Made by a program: the position numbers and the translations under genes. This document shows positions 53,235-62,457 of a stretch of DNA of 64,000 nt, piece after piece. Source of the stretch: Nevskia ramosa DSM 11499 (lineage in GTDB: Bacteria; Pseudomonadota; Gammaproteobacteria; Nevskiales; Nevskiaceae); the NCBI RefSeq assembly GCF_000420645.1, contig NZ_ATVI01000005.1, positions 1,038,357 to 1,102,356 on the forward strand, given 5' to 3'. The stretch's first letter is position 1. Every line of letters begins with the position of its first letter. The notes beneath the pieces were generated by a model. That model searched no databases. It was not told the origin of the DNA and was given only the letters and a program-made list of their open reading frames with translations.

Positions 53235-56044
53235 GAGGCCGCTACCCAGCTGCCACGCCGACACAGGCCGCTGTGATCGCAATGCTCGCAGACCGCAGCC
53301 GCGCCATTTGCCGGCAGCGCATGGCCAGCCTCGAGGCGGCTGCGCAGCGATTGCAGTCGGGTTTCGATGGCCGACAGCAGCGGGGTCAGCGTCTCGTCCG
53401 GCAGGCTGACGATGCGCTTGTGCGCGGCCAGATCGCCGCCGAGCTTCCAGTACTCGATCGCCGCCGGATCTTCCACCGCCAGCGCGTAATGCGGCAGTTG
53501 CACCGCTTCGCCGGAAACCATTGCCTTGGCATCGGGCACCCGGCTGCCGGTCTTGTAATCGACGATGGTGGCGCCTTCGGTACGGTGCTCGATGCGATCG
53601 ACCAGGCCGCCGAGCGTCCAGCCGGCGTGCTCGCGGGGCAGCTCGACTTCAACTTGCACCCGGGCATCGCTGCGTTCGGCCAGTTGCACGGCCAGCCAGG
53701 GCCGGACCCTGGCGAACTCGCGCTGCCAGACGGCGGCCATCGGCCGACTCGCGAGATCGGGTGCGAACACGGCGTCGGCCAGCGTTTCGAGATAGCGGGC
53801 GATCGGCTCGGCTGCAGCCGGGCCGGCATACGGCGGCGGCAATGCTGGATCGCGCTGCTCGTGGAAGGCGCAGAGGATGCGATGCACGCGATCGCCGTAG
53901 TCGCTGCGATCCGGCTCGGCATCCGGGTCCTGGCCGGCGTCGAGGCGCAGGTTCTTCGCCGCATGCCAGCGGTAGGGACATTCGATCAGCTGCTGGTGGC
54001 TGCCGGCACTCAGGTGGGACGGCAGCAGCGCTGCCGACGCCATCGGTGCCGGCATGGCCTGCGGCTGCAGATCGACGGCGACGCGCGGCGCGATCCGGGT
54101 CGCGGCCAGGCCGGCGCGAGCGGCGAGTGCGCTGTCGTGCAGCGGATCATGCCCGGCGGCCTGCGCCTGCGCTGCCAGCGCTTCCAGCCAGGGCGAGGGC
54201 TGCGGCGTGTCGCCGTCCTCGGCGGCCGCATAGCTGGCGATCACCATCGGCGCGGCTTCGAGCAGGCCGCGCAGCCGGCTCAGCCCCAGCGCCTGCCGTA
54301 CCGGCCAGCCTTCCAGCCCCAGCTCGGCGCGCACCGCGTGGTTGAACAGCACTTCGCCGGGCGCGGCACCGGGCAGCGCGGCGCGAGTCGCCGACGCCAG
54401 CACGATGACGTCGGCCGACAGGCCGGCGGTCTGGTCCAAGGTCAGCAGCGGCACTCTCGGCAGGCCGGGATCGACTTCCGGCCGGAAGGTCGAGGTTTCC
54501 AGGTGGCGGTCGAGCAGGGCGCGGAACTCCGACCAGCGCAGCCGCAGCGGCAGGCCGTCGAGCGCCTGTTCCAGCTGCCGCAACGCGGCGATCACCTGCG
54601 AACCGGCATCGTCATCGGCAAGCCCGGCCGACAGGCCGACCCCATTCAGGCTGGCCAGGGTGGCGCGCGCCCACTCGACGGCCAAGCGCGGCGGGCCGTT
54701 GACCGGCAATTCGCTACCGGCGCGCTGCAAGCGCTCGAATAGCGCCGGCCAGCGGTCGTCGACCAGCTTCTGCAGCGCGGCGAGGCCGGCGCGTGGCGCA
54801 GTTTTCAGATCGCGTGGCGGGAAGTGCAATAGCTGGTCGAGCCGCGCAGCCAGCGGCGGCTCGGGACGCTCCACCGGTTCGCCGCGAAAGAAGCCCGATT
54901 TCAGAAGATCGAGCAGCGGCCGATAGTGGAAGCCGGTTTCCAGACATTCCAGCCAGGCCGACAAGGTCGCCGCGGCGCGGCTGGTCGACAGCGTCCAGCC
55001 GATGCGGTCGTCGAGCGCGATGCCGGCGCGTTCGAGCAGGGCGCGCAGGCGGCGGGCGAGGCGGCGATCGCCACTGACCACGACCACATCGCGATGGCCG
55101 GCGAGCAGCGCTTCGCGCACCGCCAGTTCGACGACCCGCGCTTCATGCTCGGGCGACGACGCGGCCACCAACCGGATGCCGCAGGGACCGCTGCCAGCCA
55201 GCGCCCGGGCGCGTTCGGCCAGGCTGCCGTCGCCGAGCGCGAACAGCGCATCGAGCAGGCGGCCGCGCATCGTCGACTGCGCCGGTACTTCGACAGCCGG
55301 CAGATCGAGCAGGCTGGCCAGTCGGTTCGGCGCCTCGCCGTCACGGCCGCTGCTGCGGCCCCGGGACCACAGCGCCAGCCGTCCTTCGGCCAGCAGCGGC
55401 GCCAGCAGACGGGCCTCGGCGCGGCTCAAGTGGTCATGGCCGATCAGCCAGGTGTCGCGGAGATCAACGCACGCAGCTTGCAGTGCCCGCAGATGGGCAA
55501 CGGCCGGGGCGCGGTCGCCGATCTCCTCGGTGTAGGCCCGCCACAACTGATGAACCAGCTGCGCTTCGCGCGACAGCGCGTCCAGTTCCGGCGCGGCATA
55601 GGCAATGCGCAGCTGTTCGGCAAAGTCCTCGAGCCGCTCGGGCAGCTGCACGGCATTGAGCGCCAGTTCTTCGAACAGCTGGAACAAGGCGTCGGCGACC
55701 TGCATCGGATCGCGACCGGGAAACACACTGCGCAGTCGGGTCAGCCACTCGGCGAGTTGCAGCCGGCAGGCCAATGCCGAAAGCGGTGCCGGCGCATCGC
55801 CGGCTCGATACCGGGCCGCCAGCTGCGTGAGGCTCAGCAGCTGCGGCATCAGCAGCGCAGCGCCGGCGGCCCGAACCAGCGCCTCGCGCAGCGGCCGCAC
55901 CAGCAGCGGCGTGGCGACCACCAAGGTCAACCCGGACAGATCCGGCAAGCGCTGGCGATGCTCGTCGATCAGCCGCCGGGCGACCTGATCGACGAACGCG
56001 GTTCCTGGCGCGAACAGCAACAGCGGCGTGCGGGAAGGACTCAC
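53231..56044 (-). CDS. AddB-like PD-(D/E)XK nuclease subunit
   Basis: Partner of the AddA-like helicase, about 937 aa. The N-terminus looks like a degenerate helicase (RTPLLLFAPGTAFVDQVARR, no intact Walker A). The C-terminus holds the nuclease: ECPYRWHAAKNLRLD, GLVDRIEHRTEGATIVDYKT and CEHCDHSGLCRR, a set of four cysteines arranged as in the Fe-S staple of AddB. It resembles the shorter proteobacterial AddB relatives annotated as probable DNA repair proteins. The start is uncertain: GTG 56044 (SPSRTPLLLF) is preferred; the frame is open to 56167. Confidence 0.82.
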   Translation of the reverse strand: MSPSRTPLLLFAPGTAFVDQVARRLIDEHRQRLPDLSGLTLVVATPLLVRPLREALVRAAGAALLMPQLLSLTQLAARYRAGDAPAPLSALACRLQLAEWLTRLRSVFPGRDPMQVADALFQLFEELALNAVQLPERLEDFAEQLRIAYAAPELDALSREAQLVHQLWRAYTEEIGDRAPAVAHLRALQAACVDLRDTWLIGHDHLSRAEARLLAPLLAEGRLALWSRGRSSGRDGEAPNRLASLLDLPAVEVPAQSTMRGRLLDALFALGDGSLAERARALAGSGPCGIRLVAASSPEHEARVVELAVREALLAGHRDVVVVSGDRRLARRLRALLERAGIALDDRIGWTLSTSRAAATLSAWLECLETGFHYRPLLDLLKSGFFRGEPVERPEPPLAARLDQLLHFPPRDLKTAPRAGLAALQKLVDDRWPALFERLQRAGSELPVNGPPRLAVEWARATLASLNGVGLSAGLADDDAGSQVIAALRQLEQALDGLPLRLRWSEFRALLDRHLETSTFRPEVDPGLPRVPLLTLDQTAGLSADVIVLASATRAALPGAAPGEVLFNHAVRAELGLEGWPVRQALGLSRLRGLLEAAPMVIASYAAAEDGDTPQPSPWLEALAAQAQAAGHDPLHDSALAARAGLAATRIAPRVAVDLQPQAMPAPMASAALLPSHLSAGSHQQLIECPYRWHAAKNLRLDAGQDPDAEPDRSDYGDRVHRILCAFHEQRDPALPPPYAGPAAAEPIARYLETLADAVFAPDLASRPMAAVWQREFARVRPWLAVQLAERSDARVQVEVELPREHAGWTLGGLVDRIEHRTEGATIVDYKTGSRVPDAKAMVSGEAVQLPHYALAVEDPAAIEYWKLGGDLAAHKRIVSLPDETLTPLLSAIETRLQSLRSRLEAGHALPANGAAAVCEHCDHSGLCRRGSWVAAS

Positions 56045-56099
56045 GCGCCGGGCTGGGTCTTCTGAGTTCGGCGCAAATCGCTCAGGGGGAACGCGGGCT

Positions 56100-56423
56100 T
56101 CAGCGTTCCAGCAGCTTGAACTTGTCCGGCTTGCCGTCCCAGTCCTTGGCGCCGGGCAGGCCGTCATTCTTCTCGGTCAGAACCGGCCATTCGGCTGACA
56201 ATTCCTTGTTCAGCGCGATGAAATGTTTCTGATCTTCGGGCACATCATCCTCGGCAAGGATGGCATTGGCTGGGCACTCCGGTTCGCACAGCGTGCAGTC
56301 GATGCATTCTTCCGGATCGATGACCAGGAAATTCGGCCCTTCATGGAAGCAATCCACCGGGCAGACTTCCACGCAGTCCGTGTATTTGCACTTGATGCAG
56401 TTTTCAACGACGACGAAGGTCAT
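56100..56423 (-). CDS. fdxA: 7Fe-8S ferredoxin FdxA
   Basis: Low-potential electron carrier of 107 aa with one [3Fe-4S] and one [4Fe-4S] cluster. Cysteine pattern: [19 protein letters not shown] and [19 protein letters not shown], the Azotobacter FdI/FdxA arrangement including the C-x7-C-x3-CP first motif. The C-terminal tail ([20 protein letters not shown]) is normal for the family. It is the first gene of a minus-strand run fdxA-addB-addA-lipoprotein, 55 bp from addB. Confidence 0.95.
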   Translation of the reverse strand: MTFVVVENCIKCKYTDCVEVCPVDCFHEGPNFLVIDPEECIDCTLCEPECPANAILAEDDVPEDQKHFIALNKELSAEWPVLTEKNDGLPGAKDWDGKPDKFKLLER

Positions 56424-56610
56424 GGCACTCGAGGCAGGCGGTAACAGGTGGAGGATTTTACGGTGTTATCGGGGCTCGTGACGATGCCGGCTCGACTGAG
56501 TGACGCCCGGCGACGAAGCCGGGCGCCGGAATCGATAATCTGCCCTTAAGGATCGGCGGCAATATTGTCGTTCCAGGAATGATGCTGTTCATGCCCGAGC
56601 CCGTTTGCCG

Positions 56611-57276
56611 ATGAGAATTCTGCTGGTCGAAGACGACGCGATGCTCGGCGAGGCGCTGGCTCGCAGCCTGGCGCTCAATGCCCATGCGGTGGACTGGGTT
56701 CGTGATGGCGTTGCCGCCGCCAGCCACTGGCAGGCCACGGCCTATGACCTGGTATTGCTCGATCTCGGCCTGCCGGGACGCGATGGCTTGCAGGTGCTCG
56801 CAGATGGCCGCCGCGCCGGTCAGGAAACGCCGGTGCTGATCCTGACGGCGCGCGATGCCGTGCAGGATCGGGTCAAGGGCCTGGACAGCGGTGCCGACGA
56901 CTACCTGCTCAAGCCCTTCGATCTCGACGAGCTGCTGGCGCGCATCCGGGCGCTGAGCCGGCGCCGTGCCGGCAACGCCCAGCCCGGCATCGAGCATCTC
57001 GGTCTGAGCCTTGATCTGGCCTCCCGCGAAGGCAGTTATCAGGGCCGGACGATCACCTTCACCCGTCGCGAGTTCGCGCTGCTGACCGCGATGCTCGAAC
57101 ACCCGGGCAAGGTGTGGACCAAGGAGCAGCTGGTCGAACGCCTGTACGGCTGGGACGAAGAGATCGCCAGCAATGCGCTGGAAGTCCACGTCCACGCGCT
57201 GCGTCGCAAACTTTCAGCGGACTTCATCGGCAATGCCCGCGGCGTCGGCTACTTCGTGGCCAAGACACTGCCGTGA
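56611..57276 (+). CDS. OmpR-family response regulator (QseB/PmrA-like)
   Basis: Two-component DNA-binding regulator of 221 aa. Receiver: MRILLVEDDAMLGEALARSL with Asp8/Asp9, phospho-acceptor Asp51 in VLLDLGLPGRDGLQVL, LTARDAVQDRVKGLDSGADD, and LLKPF with the conserved Lys. The winged helix follows (ITFTRREFALLTAMLEHPGK; EVHVHALRRKL). The open frame starts at a TTG at 56605, but ATG 56611 is the natural start. It overlaps the kinase gene by 4 bases. Confidence 0.92.
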   Translation: MRILLVEDDAMLGEALARSLALNAHAVDWVRDGVAAASHWQATAYDLVLLDLGLPGRDGLQVLADGRRAGQETPVLILTARDAVQDRVKGLDSGADDYLLKPFDLDELLARIRALSRRRAGNAQPGIEHLGLSLDLASREGSYQGRTITFTRREFALLTAMLEHPGKVWTKEQLVERLYGWDEEIASNALEVHVHALRRKLSADFIGNARGVGYFVAKTLP

Positions 57277-58628
57277 AATCCTCGCTGCGCCGTCGACTGG
57301 TGCTGACCATGCTGGTCGGCGGCATGATCGGCAGCCTGATCGGCATCTTCGGCCTGTACTGGCAGGCGGTCGAGGAGCTCAACGAATTGTTCGACGATCG
57401 CCTCCAGGCAATCGGCAACAATCTGGCGCCGCAAAGCCTCGGCTTCGGCGAAGTGCGCAACCCGGATGAAGCCGAGGACGACATCGTCATCCAGCTCTGG
57501 GCCGGCGATGGCAGCCTGCGCTACGCATCCAGCACCGAAGAACGCGCGCCGATCCCCGCCGTTGCCGGGCTGATGACCTTGAAGAGCCCGGATGTGGACT
57601 GGCGCAGCTACGCCCGGGCCATGCCCGACGGCGGCTGGCTGCAGGTGGCCCAGGAGAAATCGGCACGCCGCAGGATTGCCGCCAATACCACCTTGCGTCT
57701 GCTGCTGCCGCTGCTCAGCGTGCTGCCGCTGCTGGCGCTGTTTTCCTGGCTGGCGATCTCCCGGCTGCTGCAGCCGCTGCGCACCCTGGCGGATCAGCTG
57801 CAGCGCGGCGGGCCGCACAAGCAGGTGCGGGTGGTGGTCGACGATGCGCCCAGCGAACTCGGCCCGGTGATCGGGGCGCTCAATGATCTGCTGGCCCGGC
57901 AAGCCGATGCCGCGCGTCGTCAGCAGGCCTTCCTCGCCGATGCCGCGCACGAGCTGCGCACGCCGCTGACGGTGGTCGGTCTGCAGGTGCAGCGGGCGCA
58001 GCAGGCTGGCAGCACGGCGGAACGCAGCGATGCCCTGAACGCACTGAAGTCCGGCGTCGACCGCGCGATCCGCATGGTCACCCAGCTGCTGGCGCTGGCG
58101 CGCAGCGAGCCCGGCGCCAGCCCGGAACGGCCGCTGCGCCGAATCAATCTGGAAAGCTTGCTGACCACCGTGCTTGCCGAGCTGTATCCGCTGGCAGCGA
58201 ACAAGCAGATCGATCTCGGCCTGGTCGCCAGCCAGCCCTGTCTGATCGACAGCGAGGGCGAAGGCCTGCGCAGCCTGATCACCAACCTTGTCGACAACGC
58301 GATCCGGCACACGCCAGCCGGTGGTCGGGTTGATGTATCGCTGCAGGTCGACGCCAACCAGGCCGTCCTGCTGGTCTCGGACACCGGTTGCGGCATCGCC
58401 GCCGACCGTCGCCAGGCAGTGTTCGAGCGCTTCGTCCGCGAAGGCGATGCCGATGCCAGCGGCACCGGCCTGGGCCTGGCCATCGTCCGCCAGGAAGTCG
58501 ATCGCCACGGCGGTAGCATCGTTCTCGAGGACGGCGCTTCGGGCATCGGGCTTGCTGTCCGTGTGCTGCTGCCGCTGGCGGGTCCGGACTCTGCCACGGG
58601 AGATACGAATAGACGGAAAAGACCCTAA
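57273..58628 (+). CDS. sensor histidine kinase (QseC/PmrB-like)
   Basis: Inner-membrane kinase of 451 aa paired with the upstream regulator. TM1 residues 9-30 (LVLTMLVGGMIGSLIGIFGL), a periplasmic domain of about 110 residues, TM2 143-163 (LLLPLLSVLPLLALFSWLAI), HAMP-like linker, HisKA with His226 in LADAAHELRTPLTVVGLQVQ, and HATPase motifs LVDNAIRHTPAG, VSDTGCGIAADRR and GTGLGLAIV. The periplasmic domain matches the 2CSK_N-type of QseC/PmrB sensors. GTG start overlaps the regulator stop. The first downstream gene begins 58 bp later, so the pair probably controls the following locus. Confidence 0.9.
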   Translation: MKSSLRRRLVLTMLVGGMIGSLIGIFGLYWQAVEELNELFDDRLQAIGNNLAPQSLGFGEVRNPDEAEDDIVIQLWAGDGSLRYASSTEERAPIPAVAGLMTLKSPDVDWRSYARAMPDGGWLQVAQEKSARRRIAANTTLRLLLPLLSVLPLLALFSWLAISRLLQPLRTLADQLQRGGPHKQVRVVVDDAPSELGPVIGALNDLLARQADAARRQQAFLADAAHELRTPLTVVGLQVQRAQQAGSTAERSDALNALKSGVDRAIRMVTQLLALARSEPGASPERPLRRINLESLLTTVLAELYPLAANKQIDLGLVASQPCLIDSEGEGLRSLITNLVDNAIRHTPAGGRVDVSLQVDANQAVLLVSDTGCGIAADRRQAVFERFVREGDADASGTGLGLAIVRQEVDRHGGSIVLEDGASGIGLAVRVLLPLAGPDSATGDTNRRKRP

Positions 58629-58686
58629 CGCCCGCTTAAGCATGGGGACTTAGGTTCAGCAGGTCCGCATCCGGAGACATGAGATT

Positions 58687-59991
58687 GTGAGTGCGATGAT
58701 CGAGCAAGAACTGATGGCGCAGCTGGTTCGGCCGGCCTCGAGCGGACATCGTGGAGTCCGCTGTGGCTTCCTGTTCAACCACGATCAGTTGCACCAGCTC
58801 GCCCACAGCGCGCCGATCGCCTTCGAGCTGATGCGTCGGCAGGACGGACCCGAGGTCAGGCTGTTCGTCACCAGCCAGGCCCAGCACGAAGCGCTGCTGC
58901 GAGTGGCGGAAAAATATGCGATGCCGACCGGCAAGATTTACCGGCTGCGTCTGCCGCTCCTGCTGCGTCTGCTGCAGCCGCTGCTTGATCCGCTGATGCC
59001 GTTTTCGCGAGTGATGATGCTGCTGTGCAATCGCGCAGCATTTCGCGATCTGGATCTGCTGGTGGTGCCGGAGAAGACCAGCCTGCTGCTGCGCAGCCGC
59101 TTCGGCCTCAAGCATCTGAAATTCGTCCACACCCGCCACGGTGCCGGTGATCGCGAGGTCGGTTTCGACAAGGCCAGCGGCGAATTCGATCTGGTGCTGA
59201 TGTCCGGCGAGAAGATCCGCGATCGCCTGATCGAGGCCGGCCTGCTGAAGGACGGCGGCCATGCGGTGATCGGCTATCCGAAGTTCGATCTGCATGCCGA
59301 CGAAAGCGCGGCGGGCAACACCGCTGACGTCGTTCGACCGAAGCTGTTCGACAACGATCGCCCGACGGTGCTCTACAACCCGCATTGCTCGCCGAGTCTG
59401 TCGTCCTGGTATCGCGATGGGCTTGAGGTGCTCGAAGCCTTCTACCGCTCGGACCGCTACAACCTGATCGTCGCGCCGCATGTGATGCTGTTTGCCAAGC
59501 GCGTGCAGGTATCGCTGGATCGCTGGAGCTTCGATGCGCCGGGCGAGATTCCGGCTCGCTACCGCGACTGCCCGCACATGCTGATCGATACCGGCAGCGC
59601 CCGCAGCTGCGACATGAGCTATACCGAAGCGGCCGATCTGTATCTGGGCGACGCCAGCAGCCAGGTCTACGAATTCCTGCATCGTCCGCGGCCTTGCGTG
59701 TTTCTCAATACACAGGGCGTGGCCTGGCGTGACGACGACAATTTCCGCCACTGGAATGCCGGCCCGGTGCTCGACACCGTCGAGCACCTGGAAGCGGCGA
59801 TCGACGCCGCCTTCGCCAGCCACAGCCACTACATCGACACTCAGCGCGCGCTGTTCGATTACAGCTTCGACCTGCGCGAAACGCCTTCTTCGGTGCGCGG
59901 TGCCGAAGCGATCCGGGCCTTCTGCGCACGGCAGTTTCCGGTGGCGGCGGCCTCCGAGCAGACAGCCGGTAGTGTCTTGTTGTCTGGCTAA
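58687..59991 (+). CDS. CDP-glycerol glycerophosphotransferase-like protein
   Basis: Predicted GT-B-type transferase of 434 aa resembling the CDP-glycerol:poly(glycerophosphate) transferase family, cytosolic or membrane-peripheral. Visible features: RCGFLFNHDQLHQLAHSAPI, KFVHTRHGAGDREVGFDKAS (possible catalytic His), VIGYPKFDL, VLYNPHCSPSLSSWYRDGLE, VAPHVMLF, and AADLYLGDASSQVYEFLHR, the counterpart of the SDYSS motif of TagB/TagF. A hydrophobic stretch (LLLRLLQPLLDPLMPFSRVM) could touch the membrane. Teichoic acid is not expected here, so the acceptor is unknown. GTG 58687 or ATG 58696 may be the start. Confidence 0.62.
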   Translation: MSAMIEQELMAQLVRPASSGHRGVRCGFLFNHDQLHQLAHSAPIAFELMRRQDGPEVRLFVTSQAQHEALLRVAEKYAMPTGKIYRLRLPLLLRLLQPLLDPLMPFSRVMMLLCNRAAFRDLDLLVVPEKTSLLLRSRFGLKHLKFVHTRHGAGDREVGFDKASGEFDLVLMSGEKIRDRLIEAGLLKDGGHAVIGYPKFDLHADESAAGNTADVVRPKLFDNDRPTVLYNPHCSPSLSSWYRDGLEVLEAFYRSDRYNLIVAPHVMLFAKRVQVSLDRWSFDAPGEIPARYRDCPHMLIDTGSARSCDMSYTEAADLYLGDASSQVYEFLHRPRPCVFLNTQGVAWRDDDNFRHWNAGPVLDTVEHLEAAIDAAFASHSHYIDTQRALFDYSFDLRETPSSVRGAEAIRAFCARQFPVAAASEQTAGSVLLSG

Positions 59992-60066
59992 TAGTCTCTT
60001 AAGCGGCAAGCCTTTCAATGACGTCACGCAGGCCATGAGGCCCGCGATGTCGACCGAAGGATTGCC

Positions 60067-61287
60067 ATGCAACAGTTCCATCCGCAGACCAGAACCCCGA
60101 CTTCAGGGGCCACCAGCCGCCAGGCGATGCCGCTCGATCTTCCGGCGATGGTCTCCTGTCCAGAAGGCCATCTGCGACCCTTCCCACCGCTGACCCTGAT
60201 CACCGGTGCCACCGGTTTCGTCGGCGGTGCCTGCGCCATCGAAGCGATGGAAAGTGGCAAGACGCAAAGCCTGCTGTTCCTGGTTCGTGCGGTTTCGCAG
60301 GAAGAAGGCCTGAAGCGCCTGCTCGAATCGCTGGGCCGCTTCGAATCGAAGACCGCGCCGCTGTCGCTGCTGACGGCGGACCAGATCATCGTCGGTGATC
60401 TCGCCGATGTCGCCGCGTTCTCGGACGATCCGCGCCTTGATCGCGTCACCCATGTGCTGAACAGCGCCGCGGTGGCTTCGTTCGGCAATCATCCGGGCAT
60501 CTGGCCGGTCAACGTCGTCGGCACGGTCGCTTTTGCCAAGCGCATGGCCGCGGCGCCGAGACTGAAACGCTTCGTGCATATCGGCACCGCGATGGCTTGC
60601 GGCGCTGGTCAGACCTCGCCGGTGCAGGAAAGCTGGCAATTGCCGGAAACGCCGGGCCATCTGGTGCCGTACACCGCATCGAAGGCCGAAGCCGAGCGCC
60701 AGATGCGGGCAATCCCCGGCCTGCCGCTGGTGGTGGCGCGGCCGTCGATCGTCGTCGGTCACAGCCGCCTGGGCTGCAAGCCGTCGAGCAGCATCTTCTG
60801 GGTGTTCCGCATGGCCCAGGATCTGGGCCGTTTCATGTGCAGCCTCGACGAGACCGTCGATGTCATTCCGGTCGATTACTGCGCGCAGGCGCTGATGCTG
60901 CTGACCTACAAGGAACACATCGCCAGCGACCTCTACCACATCTCCGCCGGCGACGGCAGCGCCAGTTTCCGGGCGATCGAAGCGGCGATGGCCGAGGCCC
61001 GGCACATCCCCTCGCAGGTCAACACCTGGCGGCAGATCCGCGAGTGCGATATCCCGTCGATCGTGCCGGACTTCAAGGCCCGGCTCGGCATCGCCAACCG
61101 CCGCCTGGTGACCAAGGCGGTAAAGCTCTACGGCGGTTTCTCGCTGCTCAACTATCAGTTCGACAACCATCGCCTGATCGCCGAAGGCTTCGCGCAACCG
61201 CCGAGTTTTCCGTCGTACATCGGGCACTGCATCAACAGCACCGAAGGCCTGCCGCTGCTCGAACAGATGATGAGCGACTTCAAATAG
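60067..61287 (+). CDS. thioester-reductase-like extended SDR (NAD_binding_4)
   Basis: NAD(P)-dependent reductase-like protein of 406 aa, similar to the terminal reductase (R) domain of NRPS/PKS enzymes and fatty acyl reductases. Nucleotide binding TLITGATGFVGGACAIEAME, the NSAAVASFG segment, HIGTAMACG, catalytic YTASKAEAERQMRA (Tyr-x3-Lys), ARPSIVVGHSRLGCKPSSS, and DVIPVDYCAQALMLL are all typical. It is stand-alone, with no carrier or adenylation domain. The first 40 residues are unstructured. AAGGA lies 6 bp before ATG 60067. A natural substrate would be an acyl thioester; the identity is unknown. Confidence 0.75.
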   Translation: MQQFHPQTRTPTSGATSRQAMPLDLPAMVSCPEGHLRPFPPLTLITGATGFVGGACAIEAMESGKTQSLLFLVRAVSQEEGLKRLLESLGRFESKTAPLSLLTADQIIVGDLADVAAFSDDPRLDRVTHVLNSAAVASFGNHPGIWPVNVVGTVAFAKRMAAAPRLKRFVHIGTAMACGAGQTSPVQESWQLPETPGHLVPYTASKAEAERQMRAIPGLPLVVARPSIVVGHSRLGCKPSSSIFWVFRMAQDLGRFMCSLDETVDVIPVDYCAQALMLLTYKEHIASDLYHISAGDGSASFRAIEAAMAEARHIPSQVNTWRQIRECDIPSIVPDFKARLGIANRRLVTKAVKLYGGFSLLNYQFDNHRLIAEGFAQPPSFPSYIGHCINSTEGLPLLEQMMSDFK

Positions 61288-61326
61288 GCGCCGACCTCGA
61301 TCCCTGAGCATCTTTCGAGCTTGGCG

Positions 61327-62457
61327 ATGTCGCTGGCCCTGATCATCCTGCGTCACGACTGGCGCCGCTTCCTGCCGGCGCTGCTGTCGGTGAGCTTTGC
61401 CGGCGTGCTGATGCTGGTGCAGCTCGGCCTGCTCGCCGGCATGTTCGGCACCGTCACCGTGCTGGCCGACACCATGGCGGCCGATCTGTGGCTGACCGCG
61501 CCAGCCGTTCGCAGCATCGATCAGGCGGCGGACATCCCCTCCAACCTGGCGGCGTTGCTGTACAGCCACCCGGCCGTGGTCAGCAGCGAGACGCTGAGCT
61601 TGCGCGATGCCAGCTGGCGCGGCAGTTCCGGCACGCCGGTGCCGGTGACCCTGGTCGGCATCAGTCCCGATCCCTTGGCACTCAGTTGTCCGCAAGCCTT
61701 GCGAGCCAGCTTGTGCGCAGCACTTGCCGAGCCAGACAGCGTTGTCGTCGATGCCAGCGAAGCCGACAAGCTCGATGTCGGCACGATGCCGACGACGGTC
61801 GAGATCAACGGCCATCGTCTGCATGTCGTCGGACTGTCGACCGGCCTGCGCAGTATCGGCACGACTTACGTGTTCCTGTCGCGGCAAAGCTTGCGCGGTT
61901 TGCTGGTTGACGAGACGGCGGCCGACACCAGCAGCTTCGTGCTCGCCAGCTTGCGTCCTGGTTCCCTGGCGACAACCGTGGTCACTGAACTCGCTGCCTT
62001 GCTGCCAGCCGGCAGCGCCAAAGCCTGGACTCGCGATGAGCTGTCGGGGCAATCACAGCGCTGGTGGCTGGAAGAATCCGGTGTCGGCGCCGGCTTCCTG
62101 TTCTCGACCGTGCTCGGCTTGCTGATCGCCGTCGTCATCACCAGCCAGACCCTGCGCAGTGTCGTGCTCGGCCAGTTGCGCGAGTACGCCGCGTTCCGGG
62201 CGATCGGTGTGCCGCCCTCGAAGCTCGGTGCGGTGATCGTCGAGCAATCGGCCTGGATCGGTGCGGCCGGTGGCCTGCTGATGCTGGCCGTGGTCGCCGC
62301 CGTCTCGATGCTGGCCGCGCATTTCCAGGTGCCGTTCGCGCTGCAGGCTGGCGGGGTTGTCGCTGCGTTCGCGATCGGCCTGCTGACCGCGATCGGCTCC
62401 GGCCTGCTGGCGCTGCGCGAGCTGTATCGCCTGCAGCCGGCGGAGCTGCTGCGATGA
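61327..62457 (+). CDS. ABC transporter permease (DevC/MacB-FtsX type)
   Basis: Inner-membrane component of 376 aa of an exporter or extractor of the MacB/DevC class. TM1 near residues 15-40 (FLPALLSVSFAGVLMLVQLG), a large periplasmic domain of about 200 residues, and three C-terminal helices (GFLFSTVLGLLIAVVITSQT; IGAAGGLLMLAVVAAVSMLA; GVVAAFAIGLLTAIGSGLLA) ending in the FtsX motif LYRLQPAELLR. The DLWLTAPAVRSIDQAADIPS stretch is characteristic of DevC. ATG 61327 follows a TTG in the same frame. The stop overlaps the ATPase gene start. Confidence 0.87.
   Translation: MSLALIILRHDWRRFLPALLSVSFAGVLMLVQLGLLAGMFGTVTVLADTMAADLWLTAPAVRSIDQAADIPSNLAALLYSHPAVVSSETLSLRDASWRGSSGTPVPVTLVGISPDPLALSCPQALRASLCAALAEPDSVVVDASEADKLDVGTMPTTVEINGHRLHVVGLSTGLRSIGTTYVFLSRQSLRGLLVDETAADTSSFVLASLRPGSLATTVVTELAALLPAGSAKAWTRDELSGQSQRWWLEESGVGAGFLFSTVLGLLIAVVITSQTLRSVVLGQLREYAAFRAIGVPPSKLGAVIVEQSAWIGAAGGLLMLAVVAAVSMLAAHFQVPFALQAGGVVAAFAIGLLTAIGSGLLALRELYRLQPAELLR

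Noticed and set aside
56505..56524. Hairpin GCCCGGC-gacgaa-GCCGGGC upstream of the response regulator
   Set aside because: No T-tract on either strand, and it lies between divergent 5' ends where a terminator is not needed; reported here only as a possible structured leader.
60103..62052. 649-codon open frame antisense to the reductase and permease genes
   Set aside because: Spans two real genes on the plus strand; composition is that of a shadow frame.
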